A stretch of 16,216 bases of DNA from DATHGT01 sp035317605 (GTDB lineage: Bacteria; Methylomirabilota; Methylomirabilia; Rokubacteriales; CSP1-6), in assembly GCA_035317605.1 (NCBI GenBank), contig DATHGT010000030.1, positions 1 to 16,216 on the forward strand, read 5' to 3'. Positions 15,002 through 16,216 of this stretch are shown piece after piece. The notes under the pieces are model-generated. The model ran no database searches and was not told the origin of the DNA. It saw nothing but the letters and a program-made list of their open reading frames with translations. Each line of letters starts with the position of its first letter. The first letter of the stretch is position 1. Position numbers and translations under genes: made by a program.

Positions 15002-15009
15002 GTCATGAC

Positions 15010-16068
15010 ATGACCGACGGCCCGATCGATCTCACCCTGGAGGTGGCGCCGCGCTCGCGCTTCGACGTGGTCGAGCTGCGAGCCCGGTTGCCCGTCGAAT
15101 ACCGCGAGGCGCTGGCCCCGTATCCGTCGTGCCTCTACTGGTCCGCCCACACCACGGCCGGCTTCCTCGATCGAAGCCTGGCCGCGCGCCTCGGCCCCGC
15201 CCTGCCGACGTACTTCGACGCCCTCCGCCGCATCTTTCCCGAGGGCGCGGGCTACGCCCACGACCGGCTCGAGCGGCGTCAAGAGCTCGACGAGGCCCAG
15301 CGCGCGGTCGAGTCGAAGAACGCGGACTCGCACCTCGCGTTCATCGCCGGGGGGCTGCGCCCGTGCGTGACGTATCCGAACCGGTCCGACGAGCCGGTCT
15401 GCTTCGTCGATCTGGACGGCGTCAACGAGGGGCGGCCGCGCCGGCGGGTGACGCGCGTGATCGGCTTTCGCCGGGAGGCGGTGGTGGCCAACACGCGCAT
15501 CGACGTCCCGATGTCCCGCCATCCCATCGAGTCCGTGAACCTGAAGGATCCCAAGCTCGGCATCTACGAGCGCCTGGCCGAGTTCGTGGCGCGCGCGGGG
15601 GTCGGGCGCGGCCGGCTGCACCTGGCCCTGGATCCGGGCGAGCGCCACGCGGCGCTGACCGTCAACGAGTACGAGACCCTGCTCATGCAGCACGACCTGG
15701 CCGCGGTGCTGCGCAAGCCGTTGCGCTTCATGGCCGCCCAGTATCGGAGCGCGATGGCCAACCCGCGCGCGGTGCCCGGCAAGGCGCTCGGCTACGCCAA
15801 GTACGATCTCGTCCGCGTGCTGAACTCCAGCCTCGAGACCCTCGGCCTGCAGGGCTCGATCGTGGAGAAGGTGCTCGCGCGCACGCTGGCCGTGCCCGCC
15901 GCGCGGTTCTTCCGGATCCGGCGCTCCGTGCATCTGCTCGTGGCCGAGCGCGCGGACGGCCGGCGCGGCTTCGTGGAGGGCACCTATCAGAGTCCGATCC
16001 TGGTCCAGTGGCAGCGCGGCCCCCGTCAGAGCCGCGCGCTCCACGTCACGCTGACCCGGCTCCAGTAA
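15010..16068 (+). CDS. UPF0047/YjbQ-domain protein with an unrecognised C-terminal domain
   Basis: This 352-residue protein has an N-terminal half (about 8-155) matching UPF0047/YjbQ: SAHTTAGF (45-52), FPEGAGYAHD (76-85), NADSHL (104-109) and a closing strand CFVDLDG...RRRVTRVIGF. His47, His84 and His108 are the likely metal ligands. YjbQ proteins are normally about 140 residues and are annotated as secondary thiamine-phosphate synthase, with true function unsettled. Here about 20 extra residues (86-103) separate the second and third histidines, and some 190 residues (about 160-352) follow that I cannot assign; they are mixed alpha/beta, with no signal peptide or membrane helix. The ATG at 15010 is chosen because the fold begins just after it and a TAAGAT box precedes it; the frame is open further upstream. 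The next gene starts 1 nt after its stop. Confidence 0.8.
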   Translation: MTDGPIDLTLEVAPRSRFDVVELRARLPVEYREALAPYPSCLYWSAHTTAGFLDRSLAARLGPALPTYFDALRRIFPEGAGYAHDRLERRQELDEAQRAVESKNADSHLAFIAGGLRPCVTYPNRSDEPVCFVDLDGVNEGRPRRRVTRVIGFRREAVVANTRIDVPMSRHPIESVNLKDPKLGIYERLAEFVARAGVGRGRLHLALDPGERHAALTVNEYETLLMQHDLAAVLRKPLRFMAAQYRSAMANPRAVPGKALGYAKYDLVRVLNSSLETLGLQGSIVEKVLARTLAVPAARFFRIRRSVHLLVAERADGRRGFVEGTYQSPILVQWQRGPRQSRALHVTLTRLQ

Positions 16069-16069
16069 C

Positions 16070-16216
16070 GTGCGTCCCGCCCCGACGCGGGTGCCGCGGC
16101 GCCGGGTCTCAGCGAGCGACGCGTCCCCCTATCGGCCGCTGCCGTCGGTCTGGTCGGGCGACGACGCGGAGCTGCTGGAGCGGATGCTGCGCTTCTATCC
16201 GCGGCGCCCGCCGCGA
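16070..16216 (+). CDS. Start of an unidentified gene, cut by the right window edge
   Basis: An open frame of 49 codons begins at GTG 16070, 1 nt after the stop of the UPF0047-domain gene, and runs off the window. The Arg/Pro-rich start is followed by SPYRPLPSVWSGDDAELLER and MLRFYPRRPPR. This faintly recalls the segment just before the SAM-binding motif of some small bacterial methyltransferases, but the diagnostic part lies outside the window, so no function is assigned. Codon use fits the neighbours. The position suggests co-transcription with the gene before it. Confidence 0.55.
   Translation, partial: MRPAPTRVPRRRVSASDASPYRPLPSVWSGDDAELLERMLRFYPRRPPR

Overview
The window is uniformly GC-rich, strongly GC-ending in codon third positions, and densely packed. 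It looks like chromosomal DNA of a diderm (Gram-negative type) bacterium: it encodes lipoproteins, a periplasmic adaptor and MacB/LolCDE-type ABC permeases. The mix of family-5 solute-binding proteins, a CaiB/BaiF CoA-transferase and a metallo-beta-lactamase-fold enzyme resembles soil lineages such as Candidatus Rokubacteria/Methylomirabilota. That placement is an inference from gene style; there is no rRNA or marker gene here.

Layout. (i) 1-1837: two divergent genes for related peptide/oligopeptide-type (SBP_bac_5) ABC solute-binding proteins; the leftward one is cut by the window edge. (ii) 1921-7426: a tightly spaced + strand cluster of DHA2/EmrB-like MFS exporter, alpha/beta-hydrolase-fold protein (with an aberrant catalytic His position), lipoprotein with a metallo-beta-lactamase domain, formyl-CoA-transferase-like CaiB/BaiF enzyme, and a small unknown ORF. 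Two of the junctions are ATGA overlaps. It reads as an uptake/degradation/export module for a small organic acid or xenobiotic; the substrate cannot be told. (iii) 7427-14454: an envelope-stress or efflux module of Spy/CpxP-like periplasmic protein, OmpR-family response regulator, histidine kinase, HlyD/MacA-type adaptor, LolD/MacB-type ATPase and two FtsX-type permeases. A CpxR-consensus-like direct repeat (GTAAA-N5-GTAA on the minus strand) lies just upstream of the Spy-like gene. (iv) 14455-14613: a nested palindrome between convergent genes. Its 37-bp perfect arms (46 bp with three mismatches) surround a 12-bp hairpin flanked by A and T runs, which should terminate transcription from both sides. 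(v) 14610-16216: a small lipoprotein on the minus strand, divergent from a UPF0047/YjbQ-domain protein with an unrecognised C-terminal half of roughly 190 residues, then the start of another gene.

How it may work together. The two-component system probably senses envelope damage or a toxic compound, with the Spy-like protein as chaperone or sensor accessory, and may drive the adjacent adaptor/ATPase/permease efflux genes. The module upstream takes up or processes an organic substrate. Several genes lack a Shine-Dalgarno sequence but carry a TANNNT-like -10 box within 5-15 nt of the start codon, which suggests leaderless or near-leaderless transcripts. No tRNA, rRNA, CRISPR array, transposase or integrase was seen.
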